64,000 bases of DNA from Stenogyne calaminthoides (GCA_037126765.1 JBBCBC010000034.1:20458691-20522690), one strand, 5' to 3'. Counted from the stretch's first letter, positions 1 through 13,359 are shown. Numbers and translations are program-made. Notes: generated by a model from the sequence alone, not told the origin.

Positions 1-1829
1 CCCTGAAGATAGGATCTAGGCGAGCCGACTTCGACTGAGGTCGGCCAGGGACACTTTAATTAAATATATTTTATATAAGAAAGGGTTCTCGCTCCCATTA
101 TAAAATGTTTGGGTAAGAACGAAGCTGAGTCCGTCCTCGCTGAGATCCACAAGGGGATTTGTGGAAATCACATTGGCGAACACGCCCTAGCCTTTAAGAT
201 ACTGCGACGTGGGTATTTCTAACCAAGTTTGAAAAAGACACGGTTGCATATGCCCGATCCTACGCTCATTGTCAGCAGTTTGTAACGATCATACACAGCC
301 CTCCTAAGCACCTCATTGGTCTTTAGTCCATGGCTTTTCGTGAAATGGGGAATCGGCCTGATCTGACCATTCCTACCTGGATAAGAGAGTGTGAAATTTA
401 CAGTGGTCGCAATAGACTACTTCATGAAATGGGTTGAGGCCGAACCCCTAGCCAAGATCACATGCAATTAGATGAGCGAGTTCGTTTGGAAGAATATCAT
501 CTACCAATTTGGAATCCCACACATGATTGTTACCGATAATGGTAAACAGTTCGACAATGTATATTTACACAATTAGTGCGCGCGATACGGTATAAGAAGA
601 TACTTTTCAACACCCTATCACCCCTAGTCCAACGGTTAGGTGGAAGCTGTAAATAAGATAATAAAGTACGCTTAAGGCCCAATTAGACAGCCTGAAAGAA
701 AATTGGGCAGACAAGCTGCCAACGGTACAATAGTCGTAATGAACGACATATCGATCGGCGATCAAGGAAACACCCTTTGCCATGGCCTATGGAATGGAAG
801 CAGTCTTACTTGTCGAGCTCAGTGAGCCAAGCTACCGAGTAGCCACCTACAACAATGAAACTAATGGTCAGGCGCAAGCGGCAGAGCTCAACCTTCTGGA
901 AGTAAGGAGGATAGAGGCCGACCTTAGGAACACAACTTGTAAGCAATGGTCAGAGAAGAATTAAACCTCGAAGGTCAAGCTCCGTGACTTCAAAGGGGGC
1001 GGCCTCGTCCTGAGTAAAATATTTGCCCCAAACACAAGACTGTTTGGTGCCATCTGGGTAGGACCATTTCGGGTCACAAGGAAATTACCGAATGGAGCTT
1101 ACGAGCTCAAAGAGATGGATGGAAATGCGTTCAAGTACCCATGGAACGCAAGCAATTTGACGAAATACTACCCAAAGATTAAAAAAAAAACATGGGTAGT
1201 AATGGTGTACGCATAAAGACAAGCCACGAGCTCGGGCTGCCACAAAAGGATTTTGCTTTGTAGGCATACACAATCAGGTCAAATCATAGATACAACATTC
1301 GAGAGAAAAATCGGTGGTTCCCAAAATATCTGCCACTAATCAAGTCCGGTAAAATCTATAACAACGACACACATCAACCTGTTACCAGCCTAGCCTACAC
1401 ACTCCGAGAAATCATGTCAAACAACTTGAACAATCAACACGTCCCATAACACCTATAAATAAGAGTGGATTGGAGGAGAGTAAGAAATTTCCCAGAGATG
1501 CAGTTTTAGTGAGAGAAAGTGTGTGGGAGAAAGGCAAATCCCTAGTTCTCTGTCACGCAAGGATGGGTCCTGATGCGACCTCAGTCTACCACCCCACGAG
1601 GCCGCCAAATATTAAAAGCGGCCACATAAATAAGATCGATGACCACTATGGAGAAATGGTCAATGGTTGGAACTCTCCTTGCTAAGATCGACGACCAATC
1701 CGGTCGTGCAGGATCTAAACCTATCGTAAATGAAGCTGAGTTCATCCTCGCTGAGATCCACGAGAGGATTTGTGGAAATCACATGGGCGACCACGCCCTA
1801 GCCTTTAAGACACTGAGACGTGGGAAAGA
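1..1829 (+). mobile_element. Tat-lineage Ty3/gypsy relic, copy A (integrase and 3' region)
   Basis: Decayed 3' half of a gypsy element that begins before the window. Translated in pieces it gives the integrase HHCC zinc-finger region (about 128-270, CGNH-like with a downstream Cys pair), the catalytic core (about 330-960: a PW.FVKWGI block, IDYFMKWVEAEPLA, FGIPHMIVTDNG, then a YHP.SNG.VEA block) and the C-terminal PWNASNL..YYP end (to about 1172). Several in-frame stops and frameshifts break it. Downstream, 1440-1560 has LTR-promoter features (TATAAATA near 1455). At about 1731 a second integrase zinc-finger piece is joined on, so the copy is chimeric. Lineage is by recognition of the integrase style, not by a phylogeny. 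Confidence 0.8.
782..964 (+). pseudogene. integrase fragment of Tat copy A (AYGMEAVL block)
   Basis: A 60-residue open stretch covering the conserved PFAMAYGMEAVLLVELSEPSYRV-type segment found after the catalytic Glu of Tat/Athila-type integrases. It is only a remnant: the reading frame before it has stops (for example in the YHP.SNG block near 625-670) and the following C-terminal domain continues in another frame. The same block recurs in copy C at 12317-12526. Confidence 0.7.
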
Positions 1830-2013
1830 GATACAAAATTATCAATAAAAAAACTGAAAACACCAATTAATAATCTGAAAAAAAAAATCAACTAAAAATA
1901 AAAAATAAATTGAATTAAAAAAATCAATTAAACCTAAATAAACTATGAAAAATATTAAAAAGTCAAATAAAATTTAAAAACGAATTAAATTAAAAAAAAA
2001 AAGAATAAACTAA
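1830..2013 (-). repeat. spacer module T (inverted orientation), fragment
   Basis: A-rich block starting at the motif GGAAAGAGATACAAAATTAT and matching 9829-10022 and 16553-16748. It is the reverse of the T module seen at 3056-3412 and 60416-60590. It ends at the insertion site of the MULE described next. No coding sequence. Confidence 0.7.
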
Positions 2014-2301
2014 GGCTTAGTTGCGAATAAAATCATCACCTTTTCAAAAATTGCAATCTAATCTAAACTTTTGAATTTTGACAAACAAATCATCACTTTT
2101 ACTCTTTTTTGCAAATTTAACTTCGGGCAGTTTGTCCCCTTGCCCGAAAGTTGATGTGTACAAAAAATGCACCATCATCAGCCCAGTAAGCATCCACATC
2201 AATAAATACTTATTAACATAATAAATAATAGTTTAAAAATAAATTAAGTATTATAAATACTATAAATAAATTTAATTATAATAAGATATTAAAATCAACA
2301 T
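2014..2301 (+). mobile_element. MULE terminal inverted repeat, truncated copy 1
   Basis: Begins GGCTTAGTTGCGAATAAAAT next to ATAAACTAA, the reverse complement of the target duplication of the complete MULE at 43939-45375. It holds the 240 bp terminal repeat with the TTCGGGCAG...TTGCCCGAA inverted motif, and then breaks off into module R. Same insertion site as the full copy, so it is a duplicated, truncated descendant and not an independent insertion. Confidence 0.8.
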
Positions 2302-5300
2302 TAAAAAACCACTGACCAATCGCAAGGCGCCAATTGCTTCGTTTTATAAAAATTAAGTACTTCCTTTGTTCCTCTATAAGAGGGACATACCTTAATTTAT
2401 AGCACCTAAATTAAGGAGTATTATAGAATAATAGATGTAGTCCAAGTAATGTAATTGAGAAAGACAAAATAATAGATGGAGTTGATTAATAAAATAATAA
2501 AAAGTATTTACCAAAAAATGGAATTGGTATATTATAGAACAGACCGAAATTGTACGTAACATTGTACTCTTAAATATAATTTGATGAATATATATAGAAG
2601 AGGAATTAAGAGGTTGTGTAGTTTATCTCTTGCTGACACATATGGGACAACACCTATCCCTCATGAATGGATGCACAATTAATATTAGTGCTATTTATTT
2701 CTTATCCATAAATGGTCCCCTTCAACTTCATATTTAGATTCTTCACTACCTATATTGAAACCTTGCTGCCATTCAATTGTTAACGTGATTTTTCTAAGAG
2801 TTAGTGCAACTGGATAGAACATATAAATTAATATAATTGAAACTTAATTTTAAATTTGGGTGAAAATATGAAATGAAACGTACTGGTTAATACGTGCAGA
2901 CTAATATAACTGAAATGTACAAATTATATAAGTAAGATGTGGAGAGTGTACAAACCTAAAATCCCAAATCGATCTCTTAATTTTAAACAATGTCCCAAAT
3001 CTACCCTGCAATAACTTTACGCAACTCTTTGCCATATCTTTGTTTGTAGAAACATGTTTTATAGTTCACTGACACATTTTGTCATACACCTCCCGTGTAG
3101 GAGATCACCTGCTTATTCTATTAATACTCCCAGTCTCCCTTCCCACGCTCCCATAGGAATTTTTTTTTTATTTTAAGTTTTAGCATGATTTTCTTAAAAA
3201 TATTTCTCAAGTTTTATTTAGTTTATTCTTTTTTTATTAATTTAATTCTTTTTTTAAATTTCAGTTGACTTTTTAATATTTTTCATAATTTATTTAGATT
3301 TATTTTATATTTTTTAGTTCAGTTTTTTTTTTCCATTTTTAGATGATTTTTTTTTTCAGATTATTAATTGGTGTTTTTAATTTTTTTTATTGATAATTTT
3401 GTAGCCATGTTTGGCTAATCTCTTTCATAGCTCGAAGAGGCGCAAACATTTATAAAGATTTGATTTTCGATTAATTAATAATGGATTTCTTAACCATCAC
3501 TCTTGATTTCTTCATTATGTTATGCATGTTTGATTAATGAGTTTATTTGGTTTGACCACCCTTATTTATTCATTAATTATTTCTAGCTAGATTGCACTTT
3601 ATAATCCGTAATTGTTATAATTGTGTAATCAGAGTAGCAAATACGGCAGAACACCCTTGGTATAACAAAGTCTAGATCGTATGAAATGATCGTCTAGTAT
3701 TCATAGTCTAGTTTGTCCTATTATTTTGTTCCATTAAATCACTGTCCAGATATGGATGCCTAATCTACCATATGAAAGTGTTATGAATTGAATCTCAAAT
3801 ACATGTTTTAGGGTTATTCATTAGAATAGATTAATTAGGGATCATACTTCTAATTAATTAAATTTTAAGAAATAATTTGGACTAATTTGGTCGTACCACT
3901 AGTTTAATGGCAAGATTCAAAGAAAAATCATTCAAGTGGATGCAAATCCGAGAACTAAAACTACAATTTTTTTTTAATAGAGTTAGAAACAACAATCCAA
4001 CCCCCCAACCCCCTCCTTTATTTGCTTGTATCAACACAAACCGTCCAATTAAAATTACTACACTTTGTGGGATCGACAATTAAAATGACTATGTCTGATC
4101 GATATATGTATAGAAGAACCACTAGTTTAATGGCAAGATTCAAAGAAAGAATCATTCAAGTTGAAGCAAATCCGAGAACTAAAACTTCAATTTTATTATT
4201 TTATATATTTTTTTAATAGAGTTAGAAACAACAATCCGACCCCCAAACCCCCTCCTTTATTTGCTTGTATTAACACAAAGCATCCAATTAAAATTACTAC
4301 ACTTTGTGGGATCGACAATTAAAATGACTATGTCTAATCGATATATGTATAGATGAAGAGTTAGGAGGCCTCATCTTGCCCAGTGCCACATATTTCTTAT
4401 CTTGCCCAGTGACACACATCCCTCATCCACAAATGGTCCCCTTTATTTTCTACATATTTTGTATAAACTGAAATATCATCGATGGTAATTAATAATCTAA
4501 AATAAAATGATATAATTACTTTAGCGGGTTCGTTTTTGCTATGGGAATAAATCCAAAAGCGAACATAGTTTAGAATAAGAAAAATGAAGGGAATTATATA
4601 TTAATACTGCGGAATAGATTGGAGTAAGTATGTATCTATAAATAAGAATGTTAATTTGATGGATATATACAGTAGAAAAGTTAGGAGGCCTCTTCTTGCC
4701 CATTGCCACATATTCCTTATCTTGTCGAATGCCACATATTCCTCATCCACAAATGGTCCCCCTTCACCCTTTTATTTTCTATATATTTTGCTTTGTGTAT
4801 ATTGGAAAAAAAATATTTCTTGTCCCCACAAGAATGTTGGTTTCATGATTTTAGTCCTTTCTCCACCATATTTAGTCCCATAGTTATTTGAAATATTTTA
4901 ATGGGATCAAATTTGCAAAAAACTTAACAGATGAGACTGTTTCTACCACAGAAAAAAAAAGGACAAAAAAAGAAACACAGGACCGAATCTGTTGATCAAA
5001 AATTCTCATTGAATCAAAAATATATTTTTTCCCCGTGTATATTAATCACATAAACTTATCTATTAACGTGTACAAGTTTCTAATTATATATATATATAAT
5101 ACTTTACTGACAATTGGAATATTATTTGAATAATACTTTATTGACAGTTGGAATATCATTTCAATAATACTTTATTGACAGTTGGAATATTATTTGAATA
5201 ACACTTTGAAGAATATTATTGGCCCATCTCATAGTAATTAATTAATTAGATCGAGAAAATTATACATATACTAGAGCGTTCGAAACAGATCAAGAAGTCA

Positions 5301-5795
5301 GACGTTGATGAAGAAGTTGAGGGAAGCTTATGTACAATAAATATCTAGAATTGGATTTTTTATATGCACAAAGATCATTCGATTATTTTAATTATTTTTT
5401 TTGCAAGTAACCATTTAGTTATGGTTAAATTATTTTTTTTGAAAGTAACCATGTTACTTAAGATGTATTGTTGGTAAATTTAATTTTATTTAAGTTTAAA
5501 TTTCGATAACATATTTGTCAACAAATTAACTGCAAAATATTTAAAAGTTTATTCCGCCGGTCATCTTTTTTCGGTGATGCATGGTAAGTAAAAATATTCT
5601 TCTCCAACATCTCAAAATGACCACCTTGAATTAGTACCATTTTTGAGACTAACCGATTGGCGATGTGACGACGGGAAAAAAAAGATAATTGAAGAGAAGA
5701 AAGAGAAGAAGATTAAAAAGACACATTATTAATTAGTCTTTTTATTGCCCATTCAAGCTTCACTTGACACCATAAACTTCACCACCAGTTGTCAT
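2302..5795 (+). repeat. array spacer unit 1, modules R-T-U-V-W-X, thionin gene lost
   Basis: One full spacer unit. R 2302-3055 starts with a Stowaway-like end (TACTTCCTTTGTTCC at about 2356), followed by the sequence shared with 30976-31700 and 43100-43830. T is 3056-3412. U is 3413-4330 and contains a tandem duplication of about 223 bp (copies start near 3895 and 4118). V is 4331-4960, with the repeated phrase CATCCACAAATGGTCCC. W is 4961-5220 and X is 5221-5740. The unit ends with the stub CCCATTCAAGCTTCACTTGA, which in the last unit lies beside thionin copy 2; no thionin exon remains here. Short open frames in V recur on either strand in every copy and look like chance. Confidence 0.75.
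5089..5215 (+). repeat. W-module 41 bp tandem repeat, about three copies
   Basis: Three adjoining copies of a unit of the type AATACTTTATTGACAGTTGG followed by AATATTATTTGAAT. The same array is seen inverted at 33175-33290 and 40440-40510 and direct at 62218-62335, with different copy numbers. Confidence 0.8.
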
Positions 5796-6296
5796 CCTTA
5801 TCTCTTGTCGACACATATGGGACACCACGTATCCCTCCCTCATGAATGGATGCAATTAATGTTTATCCTTATCTCTTGCCGACACATATTATTAGTGTTA
5901 TTTATTTCTTATCCACAAATGTTCCCTTCAACTTTATATTTAGATTCTTCACTACCTATATTAAAACCTTGCTGTGCCATTCAATTGTTGACATGATTTT
6001 TCTAAGAGTTAGTCACATGTGCATCGTGTGTAATTGTGCAACCGACACACGTAACATATAAATTAATATAACCAAAACGTTAATCTTAAATTTGGGTGAA
6101 AATATGAAATGAAACGTACAAGTTAATACGTGCGAGAATAATGTAAATGAAATGTACAAATTAATATAAGTAAAATCAGTGGCGAAAGTGCACAAACCTA
6201 AAAACCAAAAATCTCATAATTTTAAACAAGGTCCCAAATCTACTGCCTGCAAAGAATTTTTACGAACTTTTTTTTGCCATATCTTTGTTTGTAGAA
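5796..6296 (+). repeat. spacer module R, second copy
   Basis: Follows unit 1 directly and repeats its R module (compare 2630-3050): CATGAATGGATG, the CCATTCAATTGTT block and the TTTGTTTGTAGAA end. At 6297 it joins a Tat fragment at the same junction as in the inverted copies at 30975 and 39067. No gene. Confidence 0.7.
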
Positions 6297-6640
6297 GGGC
6301 AAAGCTATAATCAAGATATAGCCCCCACGTCATGTGAAGGAGGTTCATATGAAAGCCATTTTTTGACGTATTGGAGAATGGAAAGTTCTAAAGGTCGACC
6401 AATGCCAGCAAGTATTTGAACAATTTGAGGATGGGTCCTGATGCGACCTCAGTCTACCACCCCACGAGGCCGCCAAATATTAAAAGCGGCCACATAAATA
6501 AGATCAATGACCACTATGGAGAAATGGTTGGAACTCTCCTCGCTAAGATCGACGACCAATCCGGTCGTGCAGGAGCTGACCCTATCAATCGTCTTAAACA
6601 AAAGACCGGCGTGATGAAGAGGAAAGAGGTTGGGAAAACC
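6297..6640 (+). mobile_element. Tat-lineage gypsy relic, copy B, internally deleted
   Basis: The first 130 bp match the start of the RNase H side of the other Tat copies (GGGCAAAGCTATAATCAAGA onward). At about 6426 the sequence jumps to the region that in copy C lies at 13146, so everything from RNase H through integrase is missing. The remainder continues into an LTR-like block. No coding capacity. Confidence 0.7.
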
Positions 6641-9600
6641 TGACTGTGGAAAGGAGGAAGAGAGCATATGGGCTTCCCATTCTAACCCACACTTTGGGAG
6701 CATCCAACCTACCTAAAAACCTATTGGTGTATGCGAATGTAAATGTTATTTTGACCTTTGGGTCCATGTATGGGAATGATGTTTTGACCTTTGGGTCAAT
6801 ATATGAGAATTTTATGCGGCCTCCGGGTGCAGGTTTCACGATCCCCTGGGTAAGATGGTCGTTATGGCCTGTGGGTGCGGGTCTCACGATCCCCCAGGTA
6901 AGATGGTCGAAATGAATGATGTATGGGCAAGGACTGTATGGCGCCCAAAGAATATGATATGTTATGAAAGATCTAACCGGCGGGCTAGCACAAAGAAAGG
7001 AAAGAAAATATTTTTATGAAAATGATATGTTTCTGTACTGCCAATCTATATAACAGCATACAGATCATCCTCACCAAGAATTCAAATTCTCACCCCCTAC
7101 CTTTAATATTTTCAGGTTATGAAGACGGAGAGCTCGTGTAGTCGGAGGTGTGATATGGTGTTTCCGATGATACCCCTGCGCTTTTGTCTATCTTAAGCTC
7201 ACGGTTCCTCATATGAACTTAATTCGTATGTCGAGATGACAAACACTTCTATAGTCTCTCGATGAATGTTATGTGAATGACTTATACTTAATTTTTGTTA
7301 TTGCCAATCTTTTTAAATGATCCATTTATGATGGCCTTTCCGAAAAAAAGGCCTTCGCGTTTCCCTCTATACAACAACTTATTTACTGTATACTCTATCA
7401 TTTAGCTGTATACTCTGCCCATCCCATTTGATTATCATTTTAGAGGAAAAAATATCTAGGATAATTGTTGTTTTTTTGTTTTTCAAGAAATATTAATAGT
7501 TTTTTTTCAAAATTTACCTTTTTATTTTATTTTATTTTTGTAATAGGTTCATTATTAAATTGGATAATTGACCATAAATAATTTTTATTAATAATTTGTA
7601 TAGGGTATATAAGTTATTTTATATAAATAATCATTAGTATAGAATAAATTTTTTAAGTTGTGTGAAAAATTAAAATGATAGTTAAATTGAAATAAAGAGA
7701 GCATATACTACACGTACTATTTTAATTTAAAATAGTTGAATACCACTTGTGCGCACCACGATGTACAAGTGATACTATTAAAAATAAATAATTTATGTTG
7801 TTCGGTAAAACTAACTAATACTGATCAATGAATAATATTCGGTGAAATCAAGTAATATTGTTCACTAAAAATAATTAATATTATTCAGTGATACTACTAG
7901 AACTATATTACGTTCCTTAATTCGCTACTTCTAGAAAAATGTGTTCTATAAATTACCAGCCCAAAAAATTACTATCCTTATTTTGCCACCCCATAAGTCA
8001 TGGTCCTTAAAAAATAAAATTCCCCAATATCTGCATAGGAGGATTGCTTTTGGACTCTATTTTTTCTGGTTTACCACAAGTCACAACATCCAAGAATGGG
8101 GCTCTAAATAATTAAAAAAAAAATAACGGAGGAAACAACAAAAGTGATGTGAACGTGACCACAATTATTGGACTGATTTCTTTATAGAATAAAAGATGCT
8201 CTCATTCTGTGATTCATGAGGCTTTACTGTACCCGCATATATATTATTAAAATATCTCACAAAATCACATGATAACTATTTATATATAGTGATGTATCCC
8301 TTAGTTTGAAAATATTTTAATTGGAAAAAGAACGAAAATTCTTTAAAGTATTATTCAAATAATATTCCAACTGTCAATAAAGTATTATATATATAATTAC
8401 AAACTTGTACACGTTAATTGATAGGTTTATGTGATTAATATACACCAGAAGATTCATTGAGAATATTTGGTCAACAGATTTGGTCCCATATTTTTTTTTG
8501 GTCCTTTATTTTTGGTGGTAAAAACAGTCCCATCTATTAATTTTTTGCAAATTAATTTGATCCAATTAAAATATTTCAAATAACCATGAGACTAAATATG
8601 GTGGAGAAAGGACTAAAATTATGAAGCAACATTCTTTGGGGACAATAAATAAACAATTTCCAATATACACGAAACAATATATATAGAAAATAAAAGGGTG
8701 AAGGGGGACCATTTGTGGATGAGGGATATGTGGCAATCGACAAGATAAGTAGTATGTGGCACTGGGCAAGATGAGGCCTCCTAACTCTTCTACAATATAT
8801 ATCCATCAAATTAACATTATTATTTATACATACTTACTTACTCCAGTCTGCTCCTCAATATTAATTAATAATTCCCTTTTTTTTTTTATTCTGAACTATG
8901 TTCGCTTTTGGATTTATTCCCATAGCGAAAACGAACCCGCTAGAGTAATTATATCACTTTATTTTTTATTATTATATAATTACCGTCGATGATATTTAAG
9001 TTTATACAAAATGTGTAGAAAATAAAGGGGATCCGACCATTTGTGGATGAGGGATGTGTGTAACTGAGAAAGATAAGGAATATGTGGCACTGGGCAAGAT
9101 GAGGCCTCCTAACTCTTCTTCTATACATATATCAATCAGACATAGTCATTTTAATTGTCGAACTCACAAAGTGTAGTAATCTTAATTAGACGGTTTAGGT
9201 TAATACAAGCAAATAAAGAAGCGGGTTGGGGAGTTGAATTGTTGTTTCTAACTCTATTAAAAAATATATAAAATAATAAAATTGTAGTTTTAGTTCTTAG
9301 ATTTGCATCCACTTGAATGATTCTTTCTTCGAATCTTTCCATTAAACTAGTGGTACGACCAAATTAGTCCAAATTATTTCTTAACTATAATTAATTAGAA
9401 GTATGATCCCTAATTAATCTATTCTAATGAATAATCCCAAAACATGTATTTGAGATTCAATTCATAAAACTTTCAGTTGGTAGATTAGGCATCCATATAT
9501 GGGCAATGATTTAATGGAATAAAATAATGGGGCAAACTGGACTATGAATACTAGACGATCGTTTCATACGATCTAGACTTTGTTATTACGAGGGTAATCT

Positions 9601-10330
9601 GCCCTATTTGCTACTCTGGTTACACAATTATAACAATTACGGATTATAAAGTGCAGTTTAGCTAGAAATAACTAATGAATAAATAAGGGTGGTCAAACCA
9701 AATAAACTCATTAATCAAACATGCAGAACATAAATCAAATAATGAAGAAATCAATAGTGAGGGTTAAGAAATCCATTATTAATTATTCAAAAATCAAATC
9801 TTTACAAATGTTTGCGCCTCTTCGAGCTAGGAAAGAGATACAAAATTATCAATAAAAAAACTGAAAACAACAATTAATAATCTGAAAAAAAAAATCAACT
9901 AAAAATAAAAAAATAAATTGAATTAAAAAAAATCAATTAAACCTAAATAAACTATGAAAAATATTAAAAAGTCAAATAAAATTTAAAAACGAATTAAATT
10001 AAAAAAAATAAGAATAAACTAAGGCTTAATTGCGAATAAAATCATCACCTTTTCAAAAATTGCAATCTAATCTAAACTTTTGAATTTTGACAAACAAATC
10101 TTCACTTTTACTCTTTTTTGCAAATTTAACTTCGGGCAGTTTGTCCCCTTGCCCGAAAGTTGATGTGTACAAAAAATGCACCATCATCAGCTCAGTAAGC
10201 ATCCACATCAATAAATACTTATTAACATAATAAATAATAGTTTAAAAATAAATTAATTATTATAAATACTGTAAATAAATTTAAATATAATAAGATATTA
10301 AAATCAACATAAAAAATCAACATCTAATTT
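6426..10330 (+). repeat. segmental duplication D1 (partner 13146-17054)
   Basis: Nearly identical, in the same orientation and order, to 13146-17054, with a constant offset of about 6720 bp and only scattered substitutions and small indels by eye. Contents: the Tat tail and LTR-like block, module Y (7371-8340, reverse orientation), W and V (8341-9125), U (9126-9828), T (9829-10022) and a MULE terminal repeat. No gene is visible; the 60-80 residue open frames are repeat shadows. Confidence 0.85.
6641..7370 (+). repeat. probable Del/Tekay-type LTR fragment
   Basis: Holds two tandem duplications: TTTTGACCTTTGGGTC at about 6750 and 6782, and TCTCACGATCCCC with a following GGTAAGATGGTCG at about 6835 and 6882. 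Then come a CTCACCCCCTACC...TTTCAGGTTATGAAGACGGA motif near 7090 and a tail reading TATGTCGAGATGACAAACA. The layout resembles the 3' part of the Tekay LTR at 52392-54190 (repeat pair, then CTCACCCC..TTTCAGG). The assignment is by resemblance only; neither LTR boundary is visible. Duplicated at 13360-14090. Confidence 0.4.
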
Positions 10331-10596
10331 CTTCTAAAAAAATTAAAATTAGAAACCAACACAAACAAATAATATTCAAAATCACAATTATAATTAAAAT
10401 TGTCATTATTAAAAATTAACACAAAAAATATTTCTTAGAGAATATTATTTTCCCTCGAATAACACAATATCAAAAAAAAAAATTAAACTCAGGAAACTAA
10501 ACCTAATGAAAATTTGCCCCCAATCCATGCTTCTGGCCACCCTCCCCGACCCCACTCCCGTTAAAGCTACACCTCCACCTTTCATTCATATTTCCT
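10023..10596 (+). mobile_element. MULE, truncated copy 2 (one terminal repeat plus interior)
   Basis: Starts GGCTTAATTGCGAATAAAAT at the same target site as the full MULE (43939-45375) and continues into the interior, including the GC-richer stretch CCACCCTCCCCGACCCCACT near 10540. At 10597 it is cut and joined to the RNase H start of a Tat element. The inverse of this interior lies at 44810-45370. Confidence 0.8.
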
Positions 10597-12316
10597 CCCA
10601 GCAAGTATTTGAACATTTGAAGGAGTATCTGGCCGATGCGAGAGTAGTTTCCAAGTACCGAAAAAGCTCAACTTATGCTTGGCCGCCTAAGAATCTACGA
10701 TCTTTGCAGTGTGAGTTCAAATAGAAAACAAGGAGCAATAGCCGAAATATTATGTTAGACAGTCTTTAAGAGACGCCGAGCTCAGGTACCTGCCCATTGA
10801 GAAGCTGGCTTACGCCCTAGTTATTAGCGTGCGAAAACTTAGGCCATATTTCTTCTATCATCAAGTAGAAGTACTTAAATCCTTCCCATTGATAAACTTC
10901 TTCAGTGACTAGATTCCGTGGGATAATTGCTTAAATGGTCCATTGAGCTAGGATAGTTCGACATCTTGTACGCCTCCCGAATAACAATCAAAGAGAAGGC
11001 ACTCGCCAACTTTATAGTCGAGTTAACCTTCAATCGTGACCGTAAGGTTGCCAATTTACCATGTAAGATGCACGTGGTAGGGGCGAAATCATCCTTTTCA
11101 GTCCGCAAAATCAGGTATTCATCTCATTAATCCGTTTAGACGTCCAAGTCCAAACGAACAACAAGGCGAATACAAAGTTCTCATCGTGGTACTCCGCATG
11201 GCAACATCAATAAGAGTCTTCCAACTCCAAGTTCTTAGTGGCTCACAGCTAATTGTAAGACAAATCCACGGGGAGTATGACGCAAATGATGAGAAGATGC
11301 GAGATACCAAGCTCTCGTGGCCAAATTAATACAACAGGTTTATGCAGTCCACATGGACAAGGTCCCTAGGGCGGAAAAAATACCAAGGTCGACGCTCTCG
11401 CTTTCGCTGGCTACTTCAGAGGGGGGCTGTTGAGTTTGACAAAGCATTAGCATAACCCGAATGATGCACCCGTCAAAATGACGAGAATGAGATGTACTAA
11501 GTGGATAGTGGCGAGTCGACAAGGAGATATAACCCGTAAAAAATAATTCCTCTAGAATGGGGTTCTCCTCAAGATAGGATCTAGGCAAGCCGGCCGATCG
11601 AGGTCGCCAAGTACACTTTAATTAATGATATTTTATATATGAAAGGGTTCTCGCTCCCATTATTAAATGTTTGGGTAAGAACGGCCGAGTCCGTCCTCGC
11701 CGAGATCCACGAGAGGATTTGTGGAAATCACATGGGCGACCACGCCGCCTTTAAGATACCTTGAGACGTGGGTATTTCTAGCCAAGTTTGAAAAAAGACA
11801 CGATTGCATATGCCCGAACCTACGCTCATTGTCAGCAGTTTGTAACGATCATACACAACCCTCCTAAGCACCTCTCATCGGTCTTTAGTCCATGGCTTTT
11901 CGTGAAATGGGGAATAGGCTTGATCTGACCATTCCTACCTGGATAAGAGGGTGTGAAATTTACAGTGGTCGCAATAGACTACTTCATGAAATGGGTTGAG
12001 GCCGAACCCCTGGACAAGATCACATGCAATTAGATGAGCGAGTTCGTTTAGAAGAATATTATCTACCAATTTGGAATCCCACACACGATTGTTACCGATA
12101 ATGGTAAACAGTTCGACAATGTATATTTTCACAATTAGTGCGCGCGATACGGTATAAGAAAATACTTTTCAACACCCTATCACTCCCAGTCCAACGGTTA
12201 GATGGATGTTGAAAATAAGATAATAAAGTACGCTTAAGGCCCAATTAGATAGCCTGAAAGATAATTGGGCAGACAAGCTGCCAACGGTACAATCGTCGTA
12301 ATGAACGACATATCGA

Positions 12317-12738
12317 TTGGCGATCAAGGAAACACCCTTCGCCATGGCCTATGGAATGGAAGCAGTCTTACTTGTCGAGCTCAGTGAGCCAAGCTACCGA
12401 GTAGCCACCTACAATAATGAAACTAATGGTCAAGCGCAAGCGGCAGAGCTCAACCTTCTTGAAGCAAGGAGGATAGAGGCCGACCATAGGAACACAACTT
12501 ATAAGCAATGGTCAGAGAAGCATTAAACCTCGAAGTCAAGCTCCGTGACTTCAAAGGGGGCGGCCTCGTCCTGAGTAGAATATATGCCCCAAACACAAGA
12601 GTGTTTGGAGCCATCTGGGTAGGACCCTTTCGGGTCACAAGGAAACTACCGAATGGAGCTTACGAGCTTAAAGAGATAGATGGAAATGCGTTCAAGTACC
12701 CATGGAACGCAAGCAATTTGAGGAAATACTACCCATAG
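12317..12738 (+). pseudogene. integrase C-terminal remnant of Tat copy C
   Basis: Two overlapping open stretches in different frames, 12317-12526 (PFAMAYGMEAVL block) and 12508-12738 (C-terminal domain ending PWNASNLRKYYP). In an active element they would be one frame; here a frameshift near 12520 separates them. The most readable part of any Tat copy in the window. Confidence 0.75.
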
Positions 12739-13035
12739 ATTAAAAAAAAACATGGGTAGTAATGGTGTACGCATAAAGACAAGCCGCGAGCTCGGGCTGC
12801 CACAAAATGGCAAGGATTTTGATTTGTAGCCATACACAGTCAGGTCAAATCATAGATACAACATTCGAGAGAAAAATCGGTGGTTCCCAAAAATATCTGC
12901 CACTAATCAAGTACGTTAAATCTATAACAACCGAGATCGTCTCCCGATTCGACACACATTAACTAGCGACCAGCCTAGCCTACACACTCCGAGTAATCAT
13001 GTCAAACAAATTGAGCAATCAACACGTCCCATAAC

Positions 13036-13046
13036 ACCTATAAATA
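13036..13046 (+). promoter_or_regulatory. TATA-like box in the Tat LTR region
   Basis: CCTATAAATAGG about 30-35 bp ahead of GGAGGAGAGAAAGAAATTTC, a plausible LTR transcription start area. Equivalents: 1452 in copy A, and inverted at 28838 in copy D. Inference from motif and position only. Confidence 0.4.
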
Positions 13047-13359
13047 GGAGAGGATTGGAGGAGAGAAAGAAATTTCCCAGAGATGCAGTTTTAGTGAGAG
13101 AAAGTGTGTGGGAGAAAGGTAAATCCCTAGTTCTCTGTCACACAAGGATGGGTCCTGATGCGACCTCAGTCTACCACCCCACGAGGCCGCCAAATATTAA
13201 AAGCTGCCACATAAATAAGATCGATGACCGCTATGGAGAAATGGTTGGAACTCTCCTCGCTAAGATCGACGACCAATCCGGTCGTGCAGGAGCTGACCCT
13301 ATCAATCGTCTTAAACAAAAGACCGGCGTGATGAAGAGGAAAGAGGTTGGGAAAACCTG

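Larger units (their letters stand above)
10597..13359 (+). mobile_element. Tat-lineage Ty3/gypsy relic, copy C (RNase H to LTR)
   Basis: The longest Tat copy. RNase H (about 10597-11110) reads in pieces as VFEHLKEYLADARVVSK, LRYLPIEKLAYALVISVRKL and LRPYFFYHQVEVL. Integrase zinc finger, core and C-terminal end follow (about 11690-12738), finishing with VFGAIWVGPFRVTRKLPNG and PWNASNLRKYY. An LTR-like part follows with CACCTATAAATAGG at about 13036. Stops and frameshifts are scattered throughout, and many are shared with copies A, D and E. The 5' side is cut at the MULE junction. No reverse transcriptase is seen. Confidence 0.8.

Noticed and set aside
4656..4891. Open frame of about 75 codons with MDIYSRKVRRP start, recurring at 8576, 15301, 34482, 40734 and 49270
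   Set aside because: It follows the V module wherever it goes, changes frame and ending between copies, overlaps a second open frame, and shows no domain. It is a shadow of a conserved repeat, not a gene family.
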